From positions 55,312,102 to 55,376,101 of the forward strand of contig NC_079504.1 in NCBI RefSeq assembly GCF_030052815.1: 64,000 nt of DNA. Direction: 5' to 3'. The notes under the pieces were generated by a model. The model saw only the letters and a program-made list of their open reading frames with translations, ran no database searches and was not told the origin of the DNA. This document shows, piece after piece, positions 48,158 through 60,283 of the stretch. A program made the translations under genes and the position numbers. The stretch comes from Hevea brasiliensis (Eukaryota; Streptophyta; Magnoliopsida; Malpighiales; Euphorbiaceae). Position 1 is the first letter of the stretch. Each line of letters begins with the position of its first letter.

Positions 48158-49040
48158 TGTAACACCCCTATGTTCGGTAGTGCATTCTACTGTTCTGGTG
48201 ACAGTGTCTGTCCGGACAGCTAGGATGCCTAGAACCACACTTAGATATGGGTGAGAAGACATAAAATAATGAAACACAAGAAAAGAAAATACAAGAAAAA
48301 CAAAGGAAAAATAATAGCAATGAAATGTAACCAAGTTAAACGAGCCGAAAACCATAGCAATGGGTAACTGCACTAGGAAGTTACGGCGTGGACAGTTGAC
48401 TAGCCTTGGATCGTGGGGAACCCTGGAAAATATTTTTAAGACTTAAATAAACATCTATTGAAGTGTACATGTCATTAGAAATATCAAAGAAAAATTAATT
48501 AATTAGTACAAAGAAAAAAACAAGAAATCAAGAAAATGATAAAACTCGGTGTTACAAAAAAATCGAGAATGCAACCCGAATAGGGGCATTTTGGTCATTT
48601 GACACCCCGAGTTGTCTTTTGACCTAAATTTCCATTAAAAATAAATGATATTAAACATTGAAAATACCATGAAAAATTAAAATGAGATACATTATGTAAA
48701 TAGTGAAAGTGTGGTGGCCAAATTGCAAAAATTGGAATGTTTAACATTAAAATAGATTTTTAATCAATTAGTGCTCTGCTAACATCACTTAAGTGGACCT
48801 TTAATCGACCTTTGGACAGAAAATTCTGTCATCTTCAACCTTTGGAAGAGTGGCCAAAATGAACTCCATGGGAGACTCCATGGACAAAATCACATCCACA
48901 CCCATGCATCCATGATTCAAGCTTCCTTTCGCCATAAATCCTTCATTAAACCTTGCATACTCAGCTTGGGGAAAACATTGGCAAAAAAAAGAAGAAGTTT
49001 TGGTGAGGTTTCGAAGAACTTCAAAAGTAGTAAGTGAGTG
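48158..49040 (+). repeat. Truncated family-B LTR (5' 883 bp)
   Basis: Starts TGTAACACCCCTATGTTCGG and follows the Element 6 LTR for about 880 bases, then stops at the Element 5 junction. The remainder of this LTR is not found beyond Element 5. It lies in the Element 4 core, not next to a polypurine tract, so it is an insertion and not the 3' LTR of Element 4. Confidence 0.87.
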
Positions 49041-52000
49041 TGTAACATCCTCCCGGTACCAATTCCGCACAGTCTACTGTTCCGGTGACCAGTGTCGGTC
49101 CGGACAGCTAGACCTTCTGGAAAAATATTTAAACTAAAGTCAGGAATCATAATTAACTCAAATATTAATAAGAAACACTTAGTAAAAATTTTAGAAATAA
49201 AATACAACCAAGTTAAATGAGCCGGTGCCCAAGCGATGGGTAATCAGAGGTAAGTTGCGGTTCTCGCAATGAGGAGCCCTAGACCCAAAGAAAAATTCAT
49301 AAAATAATTTTTGGGACACCAGAGAAGGGTCATTGAGGTTCCTATGGCATTAGAATGCCAAGAAAATATTTAGAAAAATTTTTCAATCGGTACAGACAAT
49401 TTTGACCCGTTAAGCCAAACGGAGGGCATTTTAGTCATTTCGCCTTCAGAGACGATTTTTGGCCGACTTGTCCAGTTGTGTAAATAATTATTATGACATA
49501 AAATATGAATTAATGTTGATGAAAAATTAATTTGAAGTTAGTAAAAGAGAAAAGAAAAGAAAATACAATAAAATGCCAATTATGACATATTATGAGGTCA
49601 TTTAAAATTGTCCACCAATCACAATTAAGTAACCATTTGACTAATTAATAAAAGAGATAAATAAAGACCAAGGAAGACCAAAAACAAGCAGCCATCTTCT
49701 TCTTCAAAACGTGATCCTCTCCTCCATAACCCTCCATGGAAGTTTTCTTTAATTACTTCCATTTTCCCATGAATTTGCACTATAAAACCCTAAGTCCCTT
49801 CACTAAAAGCTTGTCTCTACCTCTTGGGAAGTGTTTGGCAGCCTAAAAAGTGAAGGAAAGTGAAGTTTTGAGTTGGGAAAAATCTGCCTACAAGAGGTTA
49901 GTGCTTACTTTTACAAATATTTCTTTATTTCTATGTTAGGGACTTGAACTTAGTATGAAATTATAAATTAAATGGACTAAACTCATGTGTATCTATACCA
50001 TGAATTTCGGCTGCCCTAAGGAAGGAATAGGATTGATTGTTTTTATGGACTTAGAGTGGACTAAATATGATGTTTAAGGTATTTATATACATGGATAATG
50101 AGTTAGAGTATTAACTAGGGTAACTAGTGTGAATCACAATGGGAAACTAGGGTTTTGGAGAGTGAAATTTGATTTTGGCTTATGAAGTGGTAAGTGAACC
50201 TTATAAGGGTCAATTAGTGACCATTTGAGGTAAGTTCACCATAATTTGAAGAGATTTAGAGTGATGCAAACTGAATTGGTAGGTCGCCTAGGTAACCAGA
50301 GGGAGGTCGTGATTCCAGCCCACTTGGACTGCCATATCTTTGGCTGTGTTGGTCCAATTGGTGTTTGGCCAATTGGACATGAAACTAGGCTTATAATGGC
50401 ACATTTTTGCTGAAGAAATCATGCCCAAAAGACTAAAGCAAGAGGACCAAAAGTTGGCCCCAATCAGGATACCCTGCAACAAAGACTGCAGAATGACCAA
50501 ATGAACAAAGAATCGCTCATTTGGCCATAACTCACTGTAGAATGGTCAAATTGACCTGAAATTTTTACAGCAACAAGATAGGATATAGATAAACAACTTT
50601 TATGCGGAACATTACCCCAAATTATGCCATTAACCCATTCAAATTATTGGGCAAAGTTAAGTTATCAAACCTGCAACTCTGCAGATTTTCACTTGAGCAG
50701 TAATGTTTGGATGGCTATAACTCTCTCTAGAAAACTCGGATTTAGGCAATTCTTGAACCGATGGAAACCAATGGTTTGGTAGAACATTTCATAAGAAGAA
50801 ATTTAGACCAAATTATGAACTTAACTTGATCAAATTATCGACCAAAATTGGACAAAAATCACTGCACTCCAAAATCTCAAAGATGAACAAGGCACATGAA
50901 CAGTAAACTTATTTTGGCCATAACTTGAGCTACAAAACTCCAAATGGAGTGATTCAAAAAAAGGAAATTCAACTAGACAAAATAAGGAACAACTTTCATG
51001 TTTACCATTTCCTCAAATTCTTACTGCAACAGTGCCCAATAGAATAGTAAAGTTGAGTTACAAAAATTGAAAATTTTACTTCTCTTGGTTTAAGCTTAGA
51101 AATGGTATTAATGCTTAATGCCAACAAGTTTTAAATGCAAAATGTGGTACATTGGAAGTGTTAAAACCAATGCAACTATTTTCTATGCAAAAGTCAACTT
51201 TTTGTTGACCAATGAAGTGAATAGTGACACCAAGACTTGAAATTCAAAAATTGTGAAACTTAAAAGTGCAAAATGCCCTAGTAGGCCTAATGTGATTGGT
51301 CTGGATAGATTGGCATGCCAATAGGGTATTGTGTTAGCAAGATCGCGAAAGGCTTTATGCCAAGATTCATGGCTTTTATGCCCGTATTCATGGCTTTTAT
51401 GCCCGATTATGTGATATCATGGCTTTTTAGCCATACCGATCGATACGTGGTTGACGCTCACGTCCCATGGTATGACGCCCGAGGCACCGCGGTGTCCAAA
51501 GCCAACGACCGTTATCCACCCACGCCCAAAGATAGGTTACTTGGGCATGGAAAAGTATAACGTGATTGAACTGATTATTAAACAAAAAACGAGAATTAAG
51601 TATCATGAATGATTACAAAAATACAAATAAGCACAAGATAAACAATAAAATAATTAACGAAATTCATGAAGAAGTTAATATCATAAAACATGATTAGCCC
51701 TCTACTAAACAAAAATTTAGTAATTATTCATTTCATATGAACATAGTAGCAAGGAAATTATTATTTTTATTTGCATGTTATATTTTCTTGTATTATTGGC
51801 ACCACTAAGCTTTATGCTTAGCGTCGCTTTGCAATTGTAGGTACAAAAGATTTGGACAGAGGGCCCAAGAGACCACAGATTCGGTAAGGCGCTCACGCTC
51901 GCATAGTGTCCGTGTCACCTCACACCGTAGCATTGGTAGGACACTAGGTGTCATTTTGATATTTTGTAACTAAATTTTTATCTTCTCATATGTATTTGGA

Positions 52001-52415
52001 TCTATGTAACATATTTTGATGTTCATGTAAATAATGAAAATTGTATTTGTGAATGGAAGAGTGAATGTCTATTTATGACTTGTACATGATTAACAAATGA
52101 GATGAATGATTGAGAAATGAATGTGAACTGAAAAATATTGAGATTTTGATAAATGGAGTTGAGATGAATGAATAAGAATAAAGGAAGTGTTTTTCATGTG
52201 TTTCAAGAACGGTTTTCCATTTTTAGCCGGTACCTTGCCGGATTTTCTATAAAATTTTCGGAACCTCAAATAAATTACAATTTCAATAAATGAATTATAT
52301 TTCACAAGTTATTTTCAAAACTATGATAAAAATGAATTAAGATAAAATAGAGTGCTCGGCACACTGAGTGGCATAATTTGCTCGGCTACACTGTAGTTGG
52401 GTAAGGGGTGTCACA
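49041..52415 (+). repeat. Element 5, 5' LTR
   Basis: Starts TGTAACATCCTCCCGGTACC and ends GGGGTGTCACA. TATA box at 49781-49787 and donor-like AGAG|GTTAGT at 49896/49897. A 21-bp unit with ATGGCTTTTATGCCCG repeats at about 51360-51425. The first stem-loop CTAAGC/GCTTAG is at 51805-51821; the second is damaged. No gene is seen. Confidence 0.95.
49781..49787 (+). promoter_or_regulatory. Candidate LTR TATA box (Element 5; second copy 53508-53514)
   Basis: TATAAAA in the context CACTATAAAACCC lies 740 bases into the LTR and 110 bases before the donor-like GTTAGT. Both LTR copies keep it. Confidence 0.6.
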
Positions 52416-52770
52416 TTTAGTGGTATCAGAGCGCGGTTTAGGCATTTCTGGACCTAGATAGATTGCATATCATGCATTGCATTCATAAGAGTCGAGGTGA
52501 CACTATTGCAGATCTGTATTTCCTGTTTATTTTAGGTTAAGGTATGGAATAAGAGAGTGAAGAGACAATGAGATAGCGAATGGAGATGAGAAGGAGACTA
52601 TATTTAAAATGAAAAAGGATGAGTACATAACTGTTTGAGGATAGGATTGAGACTAAGGAGAAAGTGAAGTAGGATAACACGGAAAGGTGAAGAAATAAAG
52701 AGGTATTAGCTCCTTGGCTATTTACATTGGGTAAATTTCGAGGACGAAATTTAAATAAGAGGGGAAGAGT
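52416..52770 (+). other. Element 5 core: PBS, short leader, polypurine tract
   Basis: The PBS TGGTATCAGAGC is at 52421-52432. The following leader matches that of Element 3 (GAGTCGAGGTGACACTA). The last 90 bases match the post-chromodomain tail and the tract AGAGGGGAAGAGT. About 120 bases between (52555-52680) are purine-rich and match nothing else I recognise. There is no coding sequence. Confidence 0.92.
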
Positions 52771-55700
52771 TGTAACATCCTCCCGGTACCAATTCCGCAT
52801 GATCTCGTTCGGTGACCAGTGTCGGTCCGTACAGCTAGACCTTCTGGAAAAATATTTAAACCAAAGTCAGGAATCATAATTAACTCAAATATTAATAAGA
52901 AACACTTAGTAAAAATTTTAGAAATAAAATACAACCAAGTTAAATGAGCCGATGCCCAAGCGATGGGTAATCAGAGGTAAGTTACGGTTCTCGCAACGAG
53001 GAGCCCTAGACCCGGAGAAAAATTCATAAAATAATTTTTGGGACACCAGAGAAGGGTCATTGAGGTTCCTATGGCATTAGAAGGCCAAGAAAATATTTAG
53101 AAAAATTTTTCAATCGGTACAGACAATTTTGACCCGTTAAGCCAAACGGAGGGCATTTTGGTCATTTCGCCTTCAGAGACGATTTTTGGCCGACTTGTCC
53201 AGTTGTGTAAATAATTATTATGACATAAAATATGAATTAATGTTGATGAAAAATTAATTTGAAGTTAGTAAAAGAGAAAAGAAAAGAAAATACAATAAAA
53301 TGCCAATTATGACATATTATGAGGTCATTTAAAATTGTCCACCAATCACAATTAAGTAACCATTTGACTAATTAATAAAAGAGATAAATAAAGACCAAGG
53401 AAGACCAAAAACAAGCAGCCATCTTCTTCTTCAAAACGTGATCCTCTCCTCCATAACCCTCCATGGAAGTTTTCTTTAATTACTTCCATTTTCCCATGAA
53501 TTTGCACTATAAAACCCTAAGTCCCTTCACTAAAAGCTTGTCTCTACCTCTTGGGAAGTGTTTGGCAGCCTAGAAAGTGAAGGAAAGTGAAGTTTTGAGT
53601 TGGGAAAAATCTGCCTACAAGAGGTTAGTGCTTACTTTTACAAATATTTCTTTATTTCTATGTTAGGGACTTGAACTTAGTATGAAATTGTAAATTAAAT
53701 GGACTAAACTCATGTGTATCTATACCATGAATTTCGGCTGCCCTAAGGAAGGAATAGGATTGATTGTTTTTATGGACTTAGAGTGGACTAAATATGATGT
53801 TTAAGGTATTTATATACATGGATAATGAATTAGTGTATTAACTAGGGTAACTAGTGTGAATCACAATGGGAAACTAGGGTTTTGGAGAGTGAAATTTGAT
53901 TTTGGCTTATGAAGTGGTAAGTGAACCTTATAAGGGTCAATTAGTGACCATTTGAGGTAAGTTCACCATAATTTGAAGAGATTTAGAGTGATGCAAACTG
54001 AATTGGTAGGCTGCCTAGGGTAACCAGTAGGGAGGCTGTGATTCCAGCCCACTTGGACTGCTATATCTTTGGCTGTGTTGGTCCAATTGGTGTTTGGCCA
54101 ATTGGACATGAAACTAGGCTTATAATGGCACATTTTTGCTGAAGAAATCATGCCCAAAAGACTAAAGCAAGAGGACCAAAAGTTGGCCCCAATCAGATAC
54201 CTGCAACAAAGACTCAGAAATGACCAAATGAACAAGAATCGCTCATTTGGCCATAACTCACTGTAGAATGGTCAAATTGACCTGAAATTTTTACAGAAAC
54301 AAGATAGCATATAGAAAAACAACTTTCATGAAGAACATTACCCAAAATTATGCCATTAACCCATTCAAATTATTGGGCAAAGTTAAGTTATCAAACCTGC
54401 AACTCTGCAGATTTTCACTTGAGCAGTAATGTTTGGATGGCTATAACTCTCTCTAGAAAACTCGGATATAGGCAATTCTTGAACCGATGGAAACCTAAGG
54501 TATGGTAGAACATTTCATAAGAAGAAAGTTAGACCAAATTATGAACTTAACTTGATCAAATTACTGACCAAAATTGGACAAAAATCGCGGACCCAAAATC
54601 TCAAAGATGAACGATTGCACGTGAACAGTAAACTTATTTTGGCCATAACTTGAGCTACAAAACTCCAAATGGAGTGATTCAAAAAAGGACATTCAACTAG
54701 ACAAAATAAGGAACAACTTTCATGTTTACCATTTCCTCAAATTCTTACTGCAACAGTGCCCAATAGAATAGTAAAGTTGAGTTACAAAAATTGAAAATTT
54801 TGCTTCTCTTGGTTTAAGCTTAGAAATGGTATTAATGCTTAATGCCAACAAGTTTTAAATGCAAAATGTGGTACATTGGAAGTGTTAAAACCAATGCAAC
54901 TATTTTCTTTGCAAAAGTCAACTTTTTGTTGACCAATGAAGTGAATAGTGACACCAAGACTTGAAATTCAAAAATTGTGAAACTTAAAAGTGCAAAATGC
55001 CCTAGTAAGCCTAATGTGATTGGTTTGGATAGATTGGCATGCCAATAGGGTATTGTGTTAGCAGTACTGCGAAAGGTTTTATGCTAGTATTCATGGCTTT
55101 TATGCCCGTATTCATGGCTTTTATGCCCGATTATGTGATATCATGGCTTTTTAGCCATACCGCATACGTGGTTGACGCTCGCGTCCCATGGTATGACGCC
55201 CGAGGCACCGTGGTGTCCAAAGGTTAACGACCCGTTATCCACCCGATCCCAAAGATAGGTTACTTGGGCATGGAAAAGTATAACGTGATTGAACTGATTC
55301 TTAAAGACAAGACGAACATTAAGTATCAGTAATGATTACAAAACTAACAAGAATATCAAGATCATTCAGAAAATAATTAACTAAATGCATGAAGAAGTTA
55401 ATATCATAAAACATGATTAGCCCTCGACTAAATAATAAGTTAGTAATTATTCATTTCTTATGAACACAGTAGCAAGGAAATTATTATTTTTATTTGCATA
55501 TTATATTTTCTTGTATTATTGGCACCACTAAGCTTTATGCTTAGCGTCGCTTTGCAACGCTGAGGTAATCAAGATTTGGACAGAGGGCCCAGAGACCACG
55601 ATTCGTAAGGCGGTTCACGATTCGCATAGTGTCCGTGTCACCTCGTCACCTGCAGTGCATTGGTAGGACACTAGGTGTCATTTTGATATTTTGTAACTAA

Positions 55701-56145
55701 ATTTTTATCTTCTCATATGTATTTGGATCTATGTAACATATTTTGATGTTCATGTAAATAATGAAAATTGTATTTGTGAATGGAAGAGTGAATGTCTATT
55801 TATGACTTGTACATGATTAACAAATGAGATGAATGATTGAGAAATGAATGTGAACTAAAAAATATTGAGATTTTGATAAATGGAATTGAGATGAATGAAT
55901 AAGAATATAGGAAGTGTTTTTCACAGGTTTCGAAGAACGGTTTTCTCCATTTTTAGCCGGTACCTTTCCGGATTTTCTATAAAATTTTCGGAACCTCAAA
56001 TAAATTACAATTTCAATAAATGAATTATATTTCACAAGTTATTTTCAAAACTATGATAAAAATGAATTAAGATAAAATAGAGTGCTCGGCACACTGAGTG
56101 GCATAACTTGCTCGGCTACACTGTAGTTAGGTAAGGGGTGTCACA
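52771..56145 (+). repeat. Element 5, 3' LTR
   Basis: Near-copy of 49041-52415. Differences are concentrated in a few patches (about 52795-52815, 54010-54240, 54595-54625, 55050-55260, 55560-55650), mostly as small indels in GC-rich words, while the rest is almost unchanged. Stem-loop CTAAGC/GCTTAG is at 55528-55544. No gene is seen. Confidence 0.95.
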
Positions 56146-56171
56146 TTTAGTTTTGGTCCCTTAGGCAAATC
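56146..56171 (+). other. 26-bp spacer between Elements 5 and 6
   Basis: TTTAG followed by TTTTGGTCCCTTAGGCAAAT. The start equals the LTR-PBS spacer and the end resembles the TTTAGGCAT that follows a PBS. It may be a damaged core remnant. It ends at the family-B LTR start. Confidence 0.5.
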
Positions 56172-58497
56172 TGTAACACCCCTAGGTTCAGTAGTGCGTT
56201 CTACTGCTCCGGTGACCAGTGTTGTCCGGACAGCTAGGATGCCTAGAACTACACTTCGATATGTGTGAGGAGACATAAAATAATGAAATACAAGAAAAGA
56301 AAATACAAGAAAAACAAAGGAAAAATAATAGCAAAGAAATGTAGCCAAGTTAAGCGAGCCGGGAATCCTAGCGATGGGTGACCGCATCGGGAAGTCATGG
56401 CGTGGACCGTTGACTAGCCCTGGATTGCGGGGAACCCTGGAAAACATTTTTAGGACATAAATAGACCCTTATTGAAGTATAAATCTCATTAGAAAGATTA
56501 AAGAAAAAATAAATAATTAGTACAAAGAAAAGTGAGAAATCGAAAAATAGACAAAATACGGTGTTACCGAAAAATCGGGAATGCCACCCGAACAGGGGCA
56601 TTATGGTCATTTGACATCCCGAAGTGTCTTTTGACCTAAATGTCCATTAAAAATAAATAATATTACACTTAGAAAATGAAATGAAAAATTAATTTGGTGG
56701 TACCTAAAGTAAATAGCTAAAATCATGGGTTAATGTGGGATTAAGTGAACAATTAGATTATTATATGATTTAAACCTAGTTAGTGGACCACTATAGGATT
56801 AATTAAACACTAAATGGGGCTGATGTAAGTCCACTATCTCCAGCAGCAACTTCATCTTCCCCATTTTCCCATCCAAGCCGAAATGAAGAGGTGAAGAATC
56901 CACCATTAACGTTTTCATGCAAGCTCTCATAACTCTCCATTTTCAACTCCAATCCCTTAAGTGGCTTCATGAAAGTTTGTCTACTCATCACAAGGAAGAG
57001 TTTGATACTAAATTTGAGAAGTTTAAGCAAGGTTTAACAAGCTCCAAGCATAAGGTAAGTTCATAATTTTGAAGATAGCTTTGTTAAGTTTTGTGTGCAT
57101 GTTATGGGTGTTGGTTTTGTGAAGGAAAATTTTGAGTTTGAAGAGTTATTGTTGTTTTCATTTTGGACAGCCATGGAGTCATGTTTTTGATGAGATATTT
57201 GTGCATATAATTGATGAGAAATGGTGTTGATCATGATGATTTAATAACCTAGTGAATTACTTCATGTTTATATGGTGATTTTGGCACTTGGATGAGAATT
57301 GATGAATTGTAGGACAATTTGGTGTTGAAGAAGATTTTCGGCAGCTTGGGGACACTTGAATAAATGTGTGTATTCATGGAAGTGTTGGCAGAATATTGAC
57401 ATAGAAGGATTGATAGATATGTATATAAAATTGTTGTGTCAAGTGTATGTAAAAACTAGTGATGTTTATGTGTATGTGTAATGGTATTTGAACTTTGGAA
57501 ATTAGAGTTATATTTGGTATGTTGAGGATAATTGTAATCTGCCCAAAGTGATGTTAATGTAAAGTAATATATAGTTTTGGTAATGTACCAAAACAGATTT
57601 GGTAGGGAAGTAAACATATTGCAAGGTAAATGTGTGTAATTGATGTGTGTTAAGCAAAGTAACCAAGGGCAGTGTACATTTTAGCCAATAAGTTTAAATG
57701 TGTAACCTCAATTGGTATGAGACCAATTGGAGGTGGAACTAGGCACAAAATGTGCCAACTTTCATTGAGAAAACATACCAAAATTCTGCTTGCAAGGTGA
57801 CCTAAGAAAATGACCAATTCGGATTAGGTGCAATTAGGACCTGAAAAATGACCAATTGGGCAGCAGTGAGTGTTTAGGCCATAACTCACTCAAAACAGGT
57901 CCAATTGACCTGAAATTTTAACCATAAATAGTTAAGACCCATACCTACAAGTCTTATGAAGACACAAAAACCCAGAAATGACCAGAAGCAAGTCAGAAAT
58001 CTTGCACAAGTTCGGGTCCAAAAACTGGCCGAACCAAAGTTGACCAAATTGACCTAAAATTGACCTAATTTGATGCCATTTGACCAGCAATAGTGTAATG
58101 ACCATAACTTGGTCTACTTAACTCGGATTGACCTGAAATTTTGCCCCGCGTGTAATAAGACATAGATCTACAAGTTTGTAGTTTTGACCGAAACTCGAAA
58201 ACCGAGGGAACTATGTCGTCCGGCTAGGTCAAACTAGTATCCCAAAATCCAGCAATTTGCAATGAAATGCAAGAAAACGCAATATACACAGAATTGAGTT
58301 TGGTAACACGTACCAACCCTAAAACCCTATCGAATGTGACATATAAAGGACACTAAAACCTAATTTACCTAGAAAACATCGAGGGTCGGTATATTAGGTG
58401 ATTAAGCAAATAAAGGTATTCAGTGAATTGTTTATCAAACATTATCGTTAGAGGCAAATTAATTTAGCACTGAAACACTTCAAATTGTGTTTCTCAG

Positions 58498-58560
58498 TTA
58501 GCAAGGACTCAGTAAAAGGGAAAGAAATACTGAGTCAAGACCAGGAGACAAACATCAGAG
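58498..58560 (+). other. Candidate 63-nt mini-exon in Element 6 LTR
   Basis: Flanked by CTCAG and GTTTGTGC. Contains an 8-bp stem GACTCAGT...ACTGAGTC with a loop of about 15 bases. The first putative intron (57055-58497) is 1443 nt, against 1446 nt in the minus-strand copy at 19530-23500. Confidence 0.55.
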
Positions 58561-59241
58561 GTTTGTGCACAACTAGTTTTTAACTGATTTTGTTTTGAAT
58601 ATTTCACATGATTAAATGACATATTTTCTTATGTATTATGTTTAACAAGCATTTGATTTAATTCAATGATTATTGAAAATTGTTATAGTATGTATGAATT
58701 TAGCTTTGTGAAATGGTATTTTCACAAGTATTAAGCATTGTTATGGATTGAATAAATTATGTTTTGGAAAATTGTGATAGAACATGTTTTGAATTGTGAT
58801 GGTGATTTTCATGGAAAATGCAAATTTATGATTTGAATTGTGATGAGCATAAAAATTATTGGATATTGGAATTAAATTTGAATCGAATTATATTGTGATT
58901 TATGCTCACTAAAAGGATTGTGATATTGTTTTATATCTCACTATAGATGCTTGACTAGGTTATTAGCCGTCTCTCTCATTTGTTGAGAAGACAATGGAGT
59001 TAGTTGTGTTTTGATTACCATGGTACGTGCACAGGCTTAGATTTTCCTCTGATTTGAGGTTAGATCTAAGTTTATTTTATCGTTATGGCCCTTGCGGAAG
59101 ATTCATTATTGTGATGGTACTGTGCACAATGATTCGACCTCCCCGACCACAGGGAGTTAGAATCTGATTCGACCTCCCCGACCATAGGGAGTTAGTATCA
59201 CATCGAATATGGCCCTTTCGGATTAGTCTTGCATAGTTAGT

Positions 59242-59374
59242 GAGATAAAGAATGATTTTTGAGATAAAGAATGAGTTTTGAGATACAGTATGATTTTTGA
59301 GATACAGTATGATTTTTGAGATACAGTATGATTTTTGAAATACATAATGATTCTTGAGATACAGAATGGCTTTT
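59242..59374. repeat. 19-bp tandem repeat, seven copies
   Basis: Unit GAGATACAGTATGATTTTT, seven consecutive copies; copies 3-5 are identical. The related solo LTR at 19530-23500 has three copies near 20410-20466, so the array has expanded in this lineage. Confidence 0.9.
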
Positions 59375-59621
59375 GAATGGTAAGAAATTGTGATTTCAAT
59401 TATGATTTATGTATAATTGATTTTGTTGGAATTACTTAAAAGGATAATCATGATTTGATAAATTGAATTTTGTGCTCCAAGTCATTTATACAAATGATTT
59501 ACATTATTGGCAATGAATATTTTGAGTTGTGAAATTTGATGAGTATTCAGATTCCCAAATTATTTACTGTAAATTTTGTCAATGTATATTATACTATGTT
59601 TTAAATTATAATTGTGCACCA

Positions 59622-59668
59622 CTGAGTTCACCACTCAGTGATAGCTTTATATCTTTATCATGAGTAAG
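59622..59668 (+). other. Stem-loop pair (Element 6), second stem decayed
   Basis: CTGAGT-TCACC-ACTCAG (59622-59638) is intact. The second hairpin, GATAGC...ATCATG, has lost most pairing and the terminal CAGGT has become GAGTA. Confidence 0.6.
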
Positions 59669-60272
59669 AAGAGCATAGAGCGATAAGTAAATTTCCTTGA
59701 AGATATATTCAGATCACTCGTGTATATCATAGGTATACCCATGTACATAGGTTTTGATGTATGCATGTAATAATATGTATGTAAATTATTTGAGCAGTTG
59801 TATAGAAACTCTTGTAAAATATTTTGGTTTGTAATTAAATGTAAATTATTGTAAATGTAAATTTGAGATTTCATTTACTTGAATAGTTTTGTATTATATT
59901 TCTTGTATCTCAGTCTTTGAAAAATCACTGCGGATTTGAGTTGAGAAAAATGTTGGAGTTGAGATTTGCAAATACATATTGAAGTGCTTTTTACAGGTTT
60001 TCTGAAGAACTGTTTTATCCAAAATATAGATGGCACTCTGCCAAAATTTTCTGAAATTCCAAATAATTCAAATGTGTCACTTCTATCACTTCAGTTCAAA
60101 AAGGTTTTAACAGCTGTAAAAAGTGCTCACCACTGTAATAGAAGTATGAAAAGTTTTGAAAATCCCTTGCAGTGTATTTAATTGGTTATCAGTAGACGGA
60201 GCTGGTAATTCATTAGGTATACTACGGGATCATGTTATGCCTTACAGAGGAGTAGGGTGTTACATGTTTTAG

Positions 60273-60283
60273 TGGTATCGAGC
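60273..60283 (+). other. Primer-binding site of Element 6, one base missing
   Basis: TGGTATCGAGC lacks the A of TGGTATCAGAGC. The spacer TGTTTTAG matches Element 4. The loss could be a mutation or a consensus error. Confidence 0.85.

Larger units (their letters stand above)
49041..56145 (+). mobile_element. Element 5: young coreless gypsy element
   Basis: Two LTRs of exactly 3375 bp each enclose a 355-bp core with a PBS and polypurine tract but no gag or pol. The LTRs are nearly identical over long stretches, so the insertion is recent. The flanks do not match: GAGTG on the left, TTTAG on the right. TTTAG is the normal spacer between LTR and PBS, so the right end may be an LTR-core junction and not an insertion edge. 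Confidence 0.92.
56172..60264 (+). repeat. Element 6, 5' LTR (family B, 4093 bp)
   Basis: Starts TGTAACACCCCTAGGTTCAG and ends TAGGGTGTTACA. It contains a strong donor consensus TAAG|GTAAGT at 57054/57055, an acceptor TGTGTTTCTCAG ending 58497, a 63-nt mini-exon candidate, a doubled unit with GACCTCCCCGACCA (about 59131-59204; single near 20490-20540), a 19-bp tandem repeat (59242-59374), and a stem-loop pair from 59622. No gene is seen. Confidence 0.94.

Noticed and set aside
48158..49040. 3' LTR of Element 4
   Set aside because: It belongs to family B, while the Element 4 5' LTR is family C, and no polypurine tract precedes it.
51315..51560. ORF repeated at 55039-55227
   Set aside because: Same position in the two LTRs of Element 5; the repetitive translation comes from the 21-bp unit, and the frames diverge by indels.
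56146..56150. TTTAG as the right target duplication of Element 5
   Set aside because: The left flank is GAGTG; TTTAG is the usual LTR-PBS spacer of this element type.
56127..56447. Minus-strand ORF repeated at 63169-63453, 48101-48373 and 23273-23512
   Set aside because: All are the antisense of the family-B LTR start. Conservation is that of the LTR itself; the hydrophobic translation arises from antisense of A-rich DNA.
59242..59374. CRISPR-like array
   Set aside because: The 19-bp units are directly adjacent with no spacers and the context is a plant LTR.
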